From Armatimonadota bacterium (lineage in GTDB: Bacteria > Armatimonadota > Fimbriimonadia > Fimbriimonadales > Fimbriimonadaceae), in contig JAFDWU010000006.1 in NCBI GenBank assembly GCA_018268315.1, forward strand, positions 156,989-220,988: 64,000 nt of DNA, given 5' to 3'. The notes under the pieces were generated by a model that saw only the letters and a program-made list of their open reading frames with translations, was not told the origin of the DNA and did not search any database. Position numbers and translations under genes: made by a program. Positions 26,781-35,504 of the stretch are shown here, in pieces; position 1 is the stretch's first letter; each line of letters begins with the position of its first letter.

Positions 26781-27889
26781 TATTCCTTAACGGGCTCCTT
26801 GCCCTTCTGGGCATCTACCTGATTGGCACAGCGCTGGTGGACATGTTCACCAGCATTCTGCTGCCGCGTACGGTGAATGCTCACAACCGTTTTGCCGCGG
26901 TTTATTACCGCTTCACCTGGCGGCACTACTCCCGCTTTGCCGAAAAGCGCAAAGCAAAGGATGCGTGGCTGGCCTTCTTCGGTCCGCTCTCGCTCCTCAT
27001 CCTGTTCGCCCTTTGGGCGGGCCTGATGATCGTCGGCTTCGCGTTGCTGATGGTTGGGATGCAGCTACCGCTGCAAGGCGGCGAACCGAATTTGCCGACT
27101 TCGCTCTACGCCAGCGGGGTTACGTTCTTCACGCTGGGATTTGGCGACGTGGTGGCGACGAGCGGTTTTGGTCGTACTCTTTGCGTTTTGGAAGCCGGCG
27201 TTGGTTTCGCTTTCCTTGCGATCGCCATCAGCTATCTGCCGGTTATTTATCAGTCTTTCTCGCGCCGCGAGGCCCAGATCCTTCTCTTAGACGCCCGCGC
27301 CGGTTCGCCAGCCTGCGCGGTCGAATTCATCACTCGATACACAAGCGTGGGGGACTTTGAAGGCTTGCGTGAGCATCTCATTCAGTGGGAACGCTGGGCA
27401 GCGGAGCTTCTGGAGGGAACGCTCTCCTACCCCGTCCTCGCCTTTTATCGTTCCCAACACTCTACGGATAGCTGGCTGGCCGCGGTCACGATGATCATGG
27501 ATTCTTGCGCGCTCTTGCGGGCAAACATGGACGGCGCTCCCCATGAATGCACGAGGCTCCTCCGTCAGGCAGAACTTACATTCGCAATGTCCCGCCACGC
27601 GGTCGTGGATTTGTGCCTGATATATGGCATGAAGCCGGAACCTCCTAACCCTCCTCGCCTGTCAGAAGAAGAGTTCGATCGGATAGCGGAATACGTTTCC
27701 GAGCGGGGATATGTGGTGCGCGATGTGGTGGGGACTCGGGCCAAGCTGGAGGAGATTCGATCTTATTACGAACCATACGTTCACCGTATGGCTTACGGAT
27801 TTTCGCTTACCTTGCCCACCTGGATGCCCGAGCCAGGAGCGATGGATAACTGGCAAACCAGTTCTTATGGCAATGTAATGCACCTATAG
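26777..27889 (+). CDS. Potassium-channel-like two-TM pore protein
   Basis: 370 residues from TTG 26777, overlapping the mqnD stop. An N-terminal helix, then SLLILFALWAGLMIVGFALLM, a pore loop with TLGFGDVVAT in place of the TVGYGD filter, and a following helix GVGFAFLAIAISYLPVIY fit an Ion_trans_2 domain. The about 230-residue cytoplasmic C-terminus has no RCK/TrkA motif that I can see. The altered filter (Leu-Gly-Phe-Gly) still resembles K+ filters; ion selectivity is uncertain. Confidence 0.78.
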   Translation: MIFLNGLLALLGIYLIGTALVDMFTSILLPRTVNAHNRFAAVYYRFTWRHYSRFAEKRKAKDAWLAFFGPLSLLILFALWAGLMIVGFALLMVGMQLPLQGGEPNLPTSLYASGVTFFTLGFGDVVATSGFGRTLCVLEAGVGFAFLAIAISYLPVIYQSFSRREAQILLLDARAGSPACAVEFITRYTSVGDFEGLREHLIQWERWAAELLEGTLSYPVLAFYRSQHSTDSWLAAVTMIMDSCALLRANMDGAPHECTRLLRQAELTFAMSRHAVVDLCLIYGMKPEPPNPPRLSEEEFDRIAEYVSERGYVVRDVVGTRAKLEEIRSYYEPYVHRMAYGFSLTLPTWMPEPGAMDNWQTSSYGNVMHL

Positions 27890-27917
27890 ATTTGCCGAGA
27901 ATGATTAAGAAGGCTAA

Positions 27918-29006
27918 ATGAAGAAGAGCGTAGTGTTGGTAAACCATGAGATGGGAATGGGTGGTGCAGAGCGCCAATTCTCGATCATGGCTAACAACTT
28001 GGCTGGGCGCGGGTGGGATGTTGGAATCGCCACCTGGGTGGACGAGCCAAGCTACTACGAACTAGCCCCGGGCGTTGAGCATATTCGGATGGGGGCATCT
28101 GAACACGGCAAGAATGCATTGCAGGGTCTGGTCCTAAATCGGGAGCGAATCCGCCGCTTACGAGCCGTCTTGGCCGAGCGCAAGCCATCGGTCGTCATCT
28201 CTTTCAACCACCGCAACAACATCCGCTCCATTCTTGCCGCAAGACCGTTAGGCATCCCCACGATTGTGATGGAAGCCAGCGATCCATTCCGCGAGCCACT
28301 TGAGCGGGAGTGGAAAATTCTCCGCACGCTGCTGTATCCAACCTGCGCGTCGGTAGTGCTCCAGACCCAAGCGGTTGTGAGCTACTTCCGACCCAACGTG
28401 CAGCGCATTGTGGAGGTAATCCCCAACCCCATCGTTGATCCTGGATTTCGACGCAAGCCAAATCCCAGCGGACGTTCGGTCGTAAGTCTCGGAAGGTTGG
28501 TGGAGGTTAAGGGGCAGGATCTTCTTCTCAAGGCATTTAGTTTGGCTTCCAAACAAAAACCTGATTGGCGCTTAACACTGTACGGGGAGGGCGAAAGCAG
28601 GGAAGAGCTTGAGGCCATTCGAAGCGAGTTGAAGCTGGAGAAGGTCGTTGACCTCCCCGGCGCAGTCGCGAAGCCCTATGAAGTCCTCGCCAAGGCGGAC
28701 CTATTCGTGATGTCCTCTCGTCGAGAGGGCTTCCCGAACGCGCTGTGCGAAGCGATGGCGGTTGGCTTGCCGGCTGTCAGTTTTGACTGCCCATACGGCC
28801 CAGGCTTCATCATTCGAGAGGGAGTTGATGGATTGCTGGCAAAGCCAGAGGACGTAGAAGACTTGGCCGCAAAGCTTGTCGAGTTGATGAGCGACGATGA
28901 GCGGCGCGAAGCGATGTCGGTCCGGGCGCCAGAAGTTTTGGATCGCTTTGGCGAGCAAAAGGTGATGGATCAGTGGGAAGCCTTGCTTAATAAGGTAGCC
29001 AAATGA
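27918..29006 (+). CDS. GT4-family glycosyltransferase
   Basis: 362 residues with the GT-B fold: N-terminal GMGGAERQFSIMANNLAGRGWDVGIATW, C-terminal VVSLGRLVEVKGQDLLLKAF, and the E-X7-E motif in EGFPNALCEAMAVGLPAV. A retaining glycosyltransferase using a nucleotide sugar, likely for exopolysaccharide or cell-surface glycan. AAGAAGG precedes the ATG. Its stop overlaps the next gene (ATGA), and the pair GT4 plus FemAB-like acyltransferase suggests polysaccharide synthesis. Confidence 0.92.
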   Translation: MKKSVVLVNHEMGMGGAERQFSIMANNLAGRGWDVGIATWVDEPSYYELAPGVEHIRMGASEHGKNALQGLVLNRERIRRLRAVLAERKPSVVISFNHRNNIRSILAARPLGIPTIVMEASDPFREPLEREWKILRTLLYPTCASVVLQTQAVVSYFRPNVQRIVEVIPNPIVDPGFRRKPNPSGRSVVSLGRLVEVKGQDLLLKAFSLASKQKPDWRLTLYGEGESREELEAIRSELKLEKVVDLPGAVAKPYEVLAKADLFVMSSRREGFPNALCEAMAVGLPAVSFDCPYGPGFIIREGVDGLLAKPEDVEDLAAKLVELMSDDERREAMSVRAPEVLDRFGEQKVMDQWEALLNKVAK

Positions 29007-29749
29007 TCCTGTACCGTAAGAGCGGGTTGCTCATCGAAGAGACATGGTTTGGAGAGCCTGACTCTGGCAGCGCGGACATCGTCTACGCCTACCAGCTAAC
29101 CTCGCCGAACCCCTCCGCACAGGAGAATATTGAGTTCCACACGCTGGTTCTCGATCTTCGTAAGGAACCCGAAGATTTAATCGCGGGCTTTGCGTCCAAT
29201 ACGCGAAACGAGGTTCGGCGATCGGAGAAGGATGGGGTAACCGCCCGATCATTCTGTCCGGCACCCGGTGAGCGAATTCAGGAATTCGTGCATTTCTATT
29301 CCGAATTTGCTGCCGGTAAGGGCCTTGAGCCGGTCGACCCTCAGCAGCTCAGCCAAATGGCGGCCGAGGGCCGCCTTTGCCTTTCTCAAGCGGTTGGGCC
29401 GGATGGTGCGGTCATTGTGTGGCACAGCTACTACCTGCATCGTGGGCGCGCGCGCCTGCTGCTGTCTGCCTCGCTATTTCGGGAGTCGGAGTCTAAGGAG
29501 GATCGAGCCCTCATCGGGCGGGCAAACCGTTTCCTTCACTTTGAGGACATGAAGTTCCTTAGGTCGAGCGGCTGCGATACCTACGACTTTGGCGGCTGGT
29601 ACCACGGAACGGAAGATGAGGGGTTGCTGCGAATCAACAAGTTTAAGGAAGGCTTTGGCGGCTCGGAACTGACCGAATACCACGCGGTTATCGCGAGAAC
29701 GATGAAGGGAAGGCTTGGCCTTGCCGCTAAGAAGATGTTGAAGCGCTAG
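29003..29749 (+). CDS. FemAB/GNAT-like acyltransferase
   Basis: 248 residues. LVLDLRKEPEDLIAGFASNTRNEVRRSEKDG and the C-terminal CDTYDFGGWYHGTEDEGLLRINKFKEGFGGSELTEY are signatures of FemAB-related (BioF2-like) GNAT proteins, which add amino acids or acyl groups to cell-wall or exopolysaccharide precursors. It is translationally coupled to the GT4 gene. The last 23 bases overlap the 3' end of convergent mazG. Confidence 0.8.
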   Translation: MILYRKSGLLIEETWFGEPDSGSADIVYAYQLTSPNPSAQENIEFHTLVLDLRKEPEDLIAGFASNTRNEVRRSEKDGVTARSFCPAPGERIQEFVHFYSEFAAGKGLEPVDPQQLSQMAAEGRLCLSQAVGPDGAVIVWHSYYLHRGRARLLLSASLFRESESKEDRALIGRANRFLHFEDMKFLRSSGCDTYDFGGWYHGTEDEGLLRINKFKEGFGGSELTEYHAVIARTMKGRLGLAAKKMLKR

Positions 29750-30707
29750 CCGCTTCTTCGGCTTTGGCCGCGCACCACAATTCGTCCCACCGCTCGGCGC
29801 TCAGCTCTGCCAAAGGGGCTTCCGCCATTGCTTCCATCCGCATGAACCGCTTCGTGAAGCGGGCCAGCATCTTCCGTAGGGCTTCTTCCGGCTCTATCTT
29901 CGCCCAGCGGGCGATATTGACGGCGGTGAACAGCAAATCGCCAATTTCGCCTTCTATTTCGCTTGCATCTCCTGCTTTGAGCGCTGCCTTCAGCTCGTTC
30001 TCTTCTTCGCGCAGCTTCTCAAATACTGCTTCGATATCGGGCCACTCAAAGCCAGACCGGGCGGCGCGCTTGCTGATTTCATGCGCCCTCAGGAGCGCGG
30101 GCATGGTTGCAGGCACCCCTGCCAAGATCGATGCAGGCTCCTTCTTTTCCGACTTCTTGATGGAGTCCCAATTCTTTAGCACCTCTTCAGGCGTGGAGGC
30201 GGAGAGGTTGCCAAACACGTGCGGATGCCGCCGCTCCATCTTGTCGACAATGCCCTGGCAGACAGCGTCGATGTCGAACGCGCCGTCTCGCAAGGCCATC
30301 GCCGCGTGCATCACCGGCTGAAGAATCAAATCGCCAAGCTCTTCGCAAAGCTGCTCTCGCGAGTCCCCATCGATTGCGTCGAACACCTCGTATGTTTCTT
30401 CCAGAAGGCAGCGTTTAAGGGTTTCGTGGGTTTGGGCGCGGTCCCATGGGCAGCCGCCCGGACCTAGCAAGCGATCAATGAGCGCCACCAGGCGCGCAAA
30501 CGAGGGGTGCTCTTTGATCTCGCTTTCAGAGATAAGCAGCACGCCATCGGCGGGCAAATCGCCGCTTTCTAGCGGGCGAACCGGAATTCCAGCTTCAACC
30601 AGCAAGCCGTAGCTAGAATGCAGCGGGTCTGAATGATAAACGACTCCCAGCTTGCGAAGCGCCTCAATATCTGGCGCAGCACCGGCAGGGAGCCGTATAA
30701 CCTTCAC
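29727..30707 (-). CDS. mazG: MazG nucleotide pyrophosphohydrolase with N-terminal extension
   Basis: 326 residues. Two MazG domains are visible: CPWDRAQTHETLKRCLLEETYEVFDAI with CEELGDLILQ, and FEKLREEENELKAAL with EIEGEIGDLLFTAVN. MazG hydrolyses NTPs and dNTPs to monophosphates as a house-cleaning activity. The first about 75 residues precede the first domain and do not match a complete tetrapyrrole methylase, the usual fusion partner, so this is an unexplained extension. The ATG directly follows the stop of the peptidylprolyl isomerase gene, last in the fdx-etfBA operon. Confidence 0.9.
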   Translation of the reverse strand: MKVIRLPAGAAPDIEALRKLGVVYHSDPLHSSYGLLVEAGIPVRPLESGDLPADGVLLISESEIKEHPSFARLVALIDRLLGPGGCPWDRAQTHETLKRCLLEETYEVFDAIDGDSREQLCEELGDLILQPVMHAAMALRDGAFDIDAVCQGIVDKMERRHPHVFGNLSASTPEEVLKNWDSIKKSEKKEPASILAGVPATMPALLRAHEISKRAARSGFEWPDIEAVFEKLREEENELKAALKAGDASEIEGEIGDLLFTAVNIARWAKIEPEEALRKMLARFTKRFMRMEAMAEAPLAELSAERWDELWCAAKAEEAASASTSS

Positions 30708-31688
30708 TTACTGACCCGCGCCGGGGGCAGCGTTTCGCTCTTTAAGGTACTCCTCGATGAGCTTCTTGAAGGCGACGGAGAATTCCTTCTCTTTGATATC
30801 GATCTTCGCCTTGGCGAACATGTCCGCCATTTCCTTGCGAATATCGTTCTTTACCTTGCCGCGATCCTGCATGAGCTGTCTGCGAACCTTGCGCTTGAGC
30901 GAGTCGTTAAGCTCCAATTTTGATTCCGGAATAACGTTTTCAACCAGGAAGCGCACAAACGAGCCGTTAGAGTTCATCCACGGCGTGATGCCGCCGGCTT
31001 TAAGAGGGTTGACTGCATCCTGCATTTCCTTGTTTAAGGAACGGACTGGCACCGTACCGAATTCGCCGCCTCTCATCTTGCTCACGTCGATGCTGTAAGC
31101 GGTGGCGACGTCTGCAAATTTCTTGCCTGCGGCAAGGTCGGCGTCCACCTTCTGCTTGGTGGCGTCATCGCTCACCACGATCACCTGCAGTTGAACCTGC
31201 TTCGGGTTCGTGAACATGCTCGGGTTCTCGTTGTAGAACGTCTGCACTTGCTGGTCGGTAACCGTGATGCCCTGCGTGAGCATATTCAGCTGACAGAGGT
31301 TGATGCGCATCTGATAGCGCAACTCATCCTTCGTCTGCCCGGTGGTCATCCAGTCATCCAGCAGTTTCGGCGTATCCTCCATCCGATACTTGATCTCGTC
31401 GTCGATATCCTTCTCCGACGGCATCACGCCTCGGTCTTTGGCCATTTGGAGGATCAATTTTTCAGTGATGATCTGCTCGATGGTGAGCAGTCCCGGCGGG
31501 AACTGCTCGAAGCTGTTGCCGCGAACGCGCCCGACCCCGCCGAGATATTCCATGCGGCGGTAGTATTCGCCACCCTTCACTTCTTCGCCATTAACAGAGA
31601 AGATGACCTTGCCCGGATCAACCTGGGCAAGCAGTGTGGGGAATAGTAAGCCGCTGAGGAGAACGGAAAGCATTGGCCGCAGTTTCAT
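30708..31688 (-). CDS. SurA/PrsA-like peptidylprolyl isomerase
   Basis: 326 residues with a signal peptide (LSVLLSGLLFPTLLAQ). The N-terminal SurA-like helical part has GEEVKGGEYYRRME and a glutamine-rich helix; a parvulin-like domain follows (VQLQVIVVSDDATKQKVDADLAAGKKFADVATAYS, GGEFGTVPV, GGITPWMNSNGSFVRFLVENVIPE). It probably folds exported proteins in the periplasm. It lies between etfA (30-base gap) and mazG (no gap), so it is part of a mixed operon. Confidence 0.82.
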   Translation of the reverse strand: MKLRPMLSVLLSGLLFPTLLAQVDPGKVIFSVNGEEVKGGEYYRRMEYLGGVGRVRGNSFEQFPPGLLTIEQIITEKLILQMAKDRGVMPSEKDIDDEIKYRMEDTPKLLDDWMTTGQTKDELRYQMRINLCQLNMLTQGITVTDQQVQTFYNENPSMFTNPKQVQLQVIVVSDDATKQKVDADLAAGKKFADVATAYSIDVSKMRGGEFGTVPVRSLNKEMQDAVNPLKAGGITPWMNSNGSFVRFLVENVIPESKLELNDSLKRKVRRQLMQDRGKVKNDIRKEMADMFAKAKIDIKEKEFSVAFKKLIEEYLKERNAAPGAGQ

Positions 31689-31718
31689 GTGTTTTAGGAC
31701 GTTCCTTGAAGAGCAATA

Positions 31719-32597
31719 TTACAGCTTCTGGGTCATTTCGGGGACAGCATCGAAGAGATCAGCTACCAGCCCGAGGTCAGCGACCTCGAAAATAGGAGCG
31801 TCAGGATCTTTATTGATAGCGACGATGACCTTGGAATCTTTGATGCCCGCCATGTGCTGAGTGGAGCCGGAGATGCCCGCCGCGATATAGAGGTCCGGCG
31901 CGACAATCTTGCCGGTTTGTCCGACCTGGCACTCATTGGGCGCGATGCCGGAATCAACCGCCGCGCGAGTTGCGCCTACTGCCGCGCCTAGCTTATCGGC
32001 GAGACCGCCAATGACCTGCTCAAACGTCTGGGCATCCCTTAGCGGACGGCCACCGGAGACCACGAACTTGGCCTGGGTGAGATCGGGGCGCCCTGAAGCA
32101 CGCGCGCTTACGCTTACGCGTTTGGTTGAACCAGAGCCCGCCAGCGAAGCCGTTTCAGTAGTAGAAGCTCCACCACGGGTGGGTTTGGCAAAACCAGCGG
32201 GTCGGAAGGTGATCACAACTGGCTCGGCAAGGACCTCAATGGTCGCGATGATCGAGCCTGCGTAAATCGGTCGCTTGAAAACCGTTGGCGATGCGATAGC
32301 GATGACATCGGTCACCATGGCCGCATCAAGCAGTCCGGCCAGGCGAGCCATTACATCTTTGGAGTGCATGGAGGAGACCGCCGCAATATGCGAATAGCCG
32401 CTGGCGACGGCTTTGAGGCCATCTGCGAGGGCATCGGCGGGAACATCGCCGCTGGCGCTGATCATCTTGCCCGCGCCGAGGTCGGTGGGGGCGTCTCCGA
32501 AGTGCAAGATATCGAACGGAGCGCCGAGCGCCTGGCCAAAAGCGGCCGCGCCCTCCGCATCCGATGAAGAAAAAGCGATTACAAGAGCCTTAGCCAT
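31719..32597 (-). CDS. etfA: Electron transfer flavoprotein, alpha subunit
   Basis: 292 residues from ATG 32597, overlapping the etfB stop by eight bases. The C-terminal FAD-binding domain is intact: [67 protein letters not shown] and [25 protein letters not shown]. With EtfB it carries electrons from dehydrogenases (such as acyl-CoA dehydrogenases) to ETF-quinone oxidoreductase. The quinone pool here is probably menaquinone. Confidence 0.95.
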   Translation of the reverse strand: MAKALVIAFSSSDAEGAAAFGQALGAPFDILHFGDAPTDLGAGKMISASGDVPADALADGLKAVASGYSHIAAVSSMHSKDVMARLAGLLDAAMVTDVIAIASPTVFKRPIYAGSIIATIEVLAEPVVITFRPAGFAKPTRGGASTTETASLAGSGSTKRVSVSARASGRPDLTQAKFVVSGGRPLRDAQTFEQVIGGLADKLGAAVGATRAAVDSGIAPNECQVGQTGKIVAPDLYIAAGISGSTQHMAGIKDSKVIVAINKDPDAPIFEVADLGLVADLFDAVPEMTQKL

Positions 32598-33333
32598 TGA
32601 GCACCCCCCGGCCCTTAAGTTCTGCCAACAATTCATCCACGCTGCCCACCCTCTTGCCGGCTTGTCGCGAGGGCGGCGATTCCACGCCGGTCATGCAAGT
32701 TCGCAAACGCGGGGAAGTCTTCGGCGCGACCTTGTTCAAGGGCTTGCTTCGCGCCTTAATGATTCCCGGCAGCGCGATGTACCGCGGCTCGTTCAAGCGA
32801 AGGTCAACGGTGATGACGGCAGGAAGCGGAAGTGAAAGCGTTTCCTCACCGGTATCCGTTTCGCGCGTGACGACTGCTTCGCCCGGTTTCAATTCGATCT
32901 TAGAAGCAAACGTGGCTTGTGGCCAGCCAAGCTTAGCAGCCAACATCTGGCCAACCTGATTGTTATCGTCGTCGGTTGCCTGCTTGCCCATGATGACGAC
33001 ATCCGTAGGATTATCCTTCAGGTAAGCGGCAAGCTCATCGGCTACGCTGGGCGAATCCCACTCGGCGGTTGATTCCACCAAAATTGATTCATCGGCGCCC
33101 ATTGCCAGCGCCTTACGAAGTTGATCCTCAACTTCTGGCCCGCCAATCGAGATGGCGGTTACTTGGGTAGACGGGTCGCGCTCTTTGATGCGGGCCGCTT
33201 CTTCAACGGCAATCTCATCAAAGGGGTTGATTGCAAAGTTCTGACCGGTTAGGTCAATACCGGAACCGTCGGCTAGTGGGCGCACCTTGGCATAAGGGTC
33301 CACCACGCGCTTAATGGGCACGAGAATCTTCAT
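32590..33333 (-). CDS. etfB: Electron transfer flavoprotein, beta subunit
   Basis: 247 residues. KILVPIKRVVDPYAKVRP, NFAINPFDEIAVEEAARIKE, PTDVVIMGKQATDDDNNQVGQMLAAKLGWPQATFASKIEL and VDLRLNEPRYIALPGIIKARSKPL are standard EtfB sequence. It lies 29 bases after a 2Fe-2S ferredoxin gene and overlaps etfA, so the three genes are probably co-transcribed. Confidence 0.95.
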   Translation of the reverse strand: MKILVPIKRVVDPYAKVRPLADGSGIDLTGQNFAINPFDEIAVEEAARIKERDPSTQVTAISIGGPEVEDQLRKALAMGADESILVESTAEWDSPSVADELAAYLKDNPTDVVIMGKQATDDDNNQVGQMLAAKLGWPQATFASKIELKPGEAVVTRETDTGEETLSLPLPAVITVDLRLNEPRYIALPGIIKARSKPLNKVAPKTSPRLRTCMTGVESPPSRQAGKRVGSVDELLAELKGRGVLNG

Positions 33334-33362
33334 GGAAACGCCGCCGAGTTTACTTGAAAGCC

Positions 33363-33686
33363 TCAGTCTTCGACTTCAACGCCCGGATCCCAGCCCTGTT
33401 CGCTGGCCCGCATCAGAACGGCGCACTGAATGTCGCCAGCTACCCGCACCTGGCACGAGAGACGGAATTGGCCAAGAACGCCATCTTCTTCAAGGCTATC
33501 GTGCTCTTTCTGGCCCATTGGTGGCTCCTCGGAGATGAACTTCACGCGGCAGGTGGTGCATTTTGCTTGGCCGCCGCATCGGTGGCTGATATCTATGCCG
33601 GCGTTCTCGATAGCTTTAACAAGCTTGGTTCCGGACTCAACGGTAAAGGGGTCAAAGCCCTCGACATGAATAGTGTGGGTGGACAT
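33363..33686 (-). CDS. 2Fe-2S ferredoxin
   Basis: 107 residues with the plant-type cluster motif: Cys-X5-Cys-X2-Cys in HRCGGQAKCTTC and the fourth Cys in FRLSCQVRV. The acidic C-terminus suits a soluble electron carrier. First gene of the fdx-etfB-etfA-ppi-mazG operon. A TAAACT hexamer lies ten bases before the ATG, so the 5' leader is absent or very short. Confidence 0.92.
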   Translation of the reverse strand: MSTHTIHVEGFDPFTVESGTKLVKAIENAGIDISHRCGGQAKCTTCRVKFISEEPPMGQKEHDSLEEDGVLGQFRLSCQVRVAGDIQCAVLMRASEQGWDPGVEVED

Positions 33687-33748
33687 TTAGGGGCGGAGTT
33701 TATCCGTTGTCCGCGTTAAATGCCAGCGGCTTGCAATACAATCACTGC

Positions 33749-35455
33749 GTGGCCAAGACCGGTTCACCGTCCATATCGCAGAACTGGCTGTGGGTTAGCG
33801 CCTGGCTTGTACGGGTCGGCGTCCTTCTTGGCTTCGTTGCAGCGCTCTTCCATTTTGCGCACCCCATGCCGGTTTGGGACGATTCGTTGATGTGGCAGCG
33901 ATATAGCCACTTCCTGCACGATGGCAAGGGTCTGATTTGGAATCTTGGCGACGGCCCCACGTACGGGCTGACTTCAGTTAGCTTTCTGCTGATTACGGTG
34001 CCATGTCATCTGCTGTTTCATGACAACTGGTATCGCGCCGCCGAGGCCGGCGGCATAGCCGCAAGCATTCTTCTGTTCGCAACAATCGCCCTCTCGGTCT
34101 TCTCTCTGGCCCGGGCTAGTTCCAGTTATCTGCGTCTGGTCAGCGCCGCTTTACTTTGCACGCTGTTCGTGTGGCAGCACGAGAAGTTCTGGGAAGTGAT
34201 GGCAAGCGGGATGGACACCCCTTTTTCGTTGGCGGTCCTGCTGCTCTTTTTCTGGAGCGCTTTTAAGGCATTCGAAGCGAAGTTGTCGGGGTTCGTGCTC
34301 GCGATCTGGGCGCCTGTGCTGTATCTCACAAGGCCGGAGCTTCTGCTTTACGCGGTCGCGATCGGCATTGCAATGCTTGCCTCAAAGCCAACTCGGGGCG
34401 GCGCAATCCGATATGGACTTGCGTCGCTCGTTTTGCTGGGGTTGACGCTAGCAGGGCTGAAGAGCTACTTCGGAACACCGTTTCCGCTCGCGGCCTACGC
34501 AAAGCATTTGGGCTATTACGATTCGTCGTTCGAGGTGATCGCCAAGCGCTTCGATGAAGCAACTTGGAACGACTTCATCCGCATCTACGGCTGGCTCGCT
34601 GCCCTGGCCGCCATTGGAGCGATCAACGCGTGGCGCCGCAAAGTACCTGAGCGAATCTTCATCACGGCGCTTGTTCTGGCCTCGTTTGCGCTGACCTACT
34701 ATCTGAACAATTACATGCACCAGATCATGGGGCTGTACCAGCGCTTCTATCTTCCGACCGTCATTGCTTACGTCGCCGCGCTGGCTCTCTGCATCAGATC
34801 GCTTAACCTGCCCGTTAGGTTTCAACCGCCAGGAAATGCCAGGAAAGCGATTCCGATGCTCGGGATGGTGGCATCCAGCATCTTCCTCGTCATGCAAGCG
34901 ACTGGGACAGTCGGCGCCATACGCGACCACAAGAATTTGCAGGGAACGATGGATAGCGCCTGGCTAGGCATGACAGGCAAGGTTTGGCCGGTGCTGCCTG
35001 AAATCCACGCGGTGGATGGGGCGCTCCGAATTGCCTCCACGGAGGCTGGCTTGCCTGGTGCTTGGTTGCCCAAGACTTACTTTGTGGACCTTGCTGGCCT
35101 AAACGATAACGACATTGGGCTTCACGGCCTGGACGGTCCGCGCTTATTGAGCCGTAACCTGGACGTGATCTACTTCCACCTCTTCTATCCGAAGATGCAG
35201 CAGACCATCACCTCCGTGCCGGGGTTTAACGAACGCTATCGCTTTTACCGAACGCAGCCGGATTGGAAGTTAAACGTGGCCCTGAAATGGAGCTGCCCGC
35301 AGTTTGAAAAGCTGGACAGCATTTTGCGGGGAATCGAGGAAGAAGCGGTTTTGAACCACGGGACCGAGGGGCAAATCCAGGAGTTTTGCTTCAACGAAAC
35401 CCTTGACGAAGCGAGCAATATGTTCGAAACGCGGGACACATCTGCGCCAAAGTAA
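33749..35455 (+). CDS. GT-C-like membrane glycosyltransferase, paralog 1
   Basis: 568 residues from GTG 33749, six bases after TACAAT (33737-33742); a TTG at 33707 is an alternative. About ten membrane helices. The N-terminal loop WDDSLMWQRYSHFLHDGKGLIWN resembles the DD-X5-RY-X-N-X3-G-X-G motif of GT-C arabinosyltransferase-like enzymes that use polyprenyl-phosphate sugars; GMDTPF and YLTRPE follow in the helix bundle. The C-terminal soluble domain contains ASTEAGLPGAWLPK and FVDLAGLNDNDIGLHGLDG. First of three adjacent paralogs. Acceptor and donor are unknown. Confidence 0.75.
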   Translation: MAKTGSPSISQNWLWVSAWLVRVGVLLGFVAALFHFAHPMPVWDDSLMWQRYSHFLHDGKGLIWNLGDGPTYGLTSVSFLLITVPCHLLFHDNWYRAAEAGGIAASILLFATIALSVFSLARASSSYLRLVSAALLCTLFVWQHEKFWEVMASGMDTPFSLAVLLLFFWSAFKAFEAKLSGFVLAIWAPVLYLTRPELLLYAVAIGIAMLASKPTRGGAIRYGLASLVLLGLTLAGLKSYFGTPFPLAAYAKHLGYYDSSFEVIAKRFDEATWNDFIRIYGWLAALAAIGAINAWRRKVPERIFITALVLASFALTYYLNNYMHQIMGLYQRFYLPTVIAYVAALALCIRSLNLPVRFQPPGNARKAIPMLGMVASSIFLVMQATGTVGAIRDHKNLQGTMDSAWLGMTGKVWPVLPEIHAVDGALRIASTEAGLPGAWLPKTYFVDLAGLNDNDIGLHGLDGPRLLSRNLDVIYFHLFYPKMQQTITSVPGFNERYRFYRTQPDWKLNVALKWSCPQFEKLDSILRGIEEEAVLNHGTEGQIQEFCFNETLDEASNMFETRDTSAPK

Positions 35456-35504
35456 TTCGGCAACCAGGAACTATGGCGTAAAATTTGCGTTCAGAAATCT
35501 AGGA

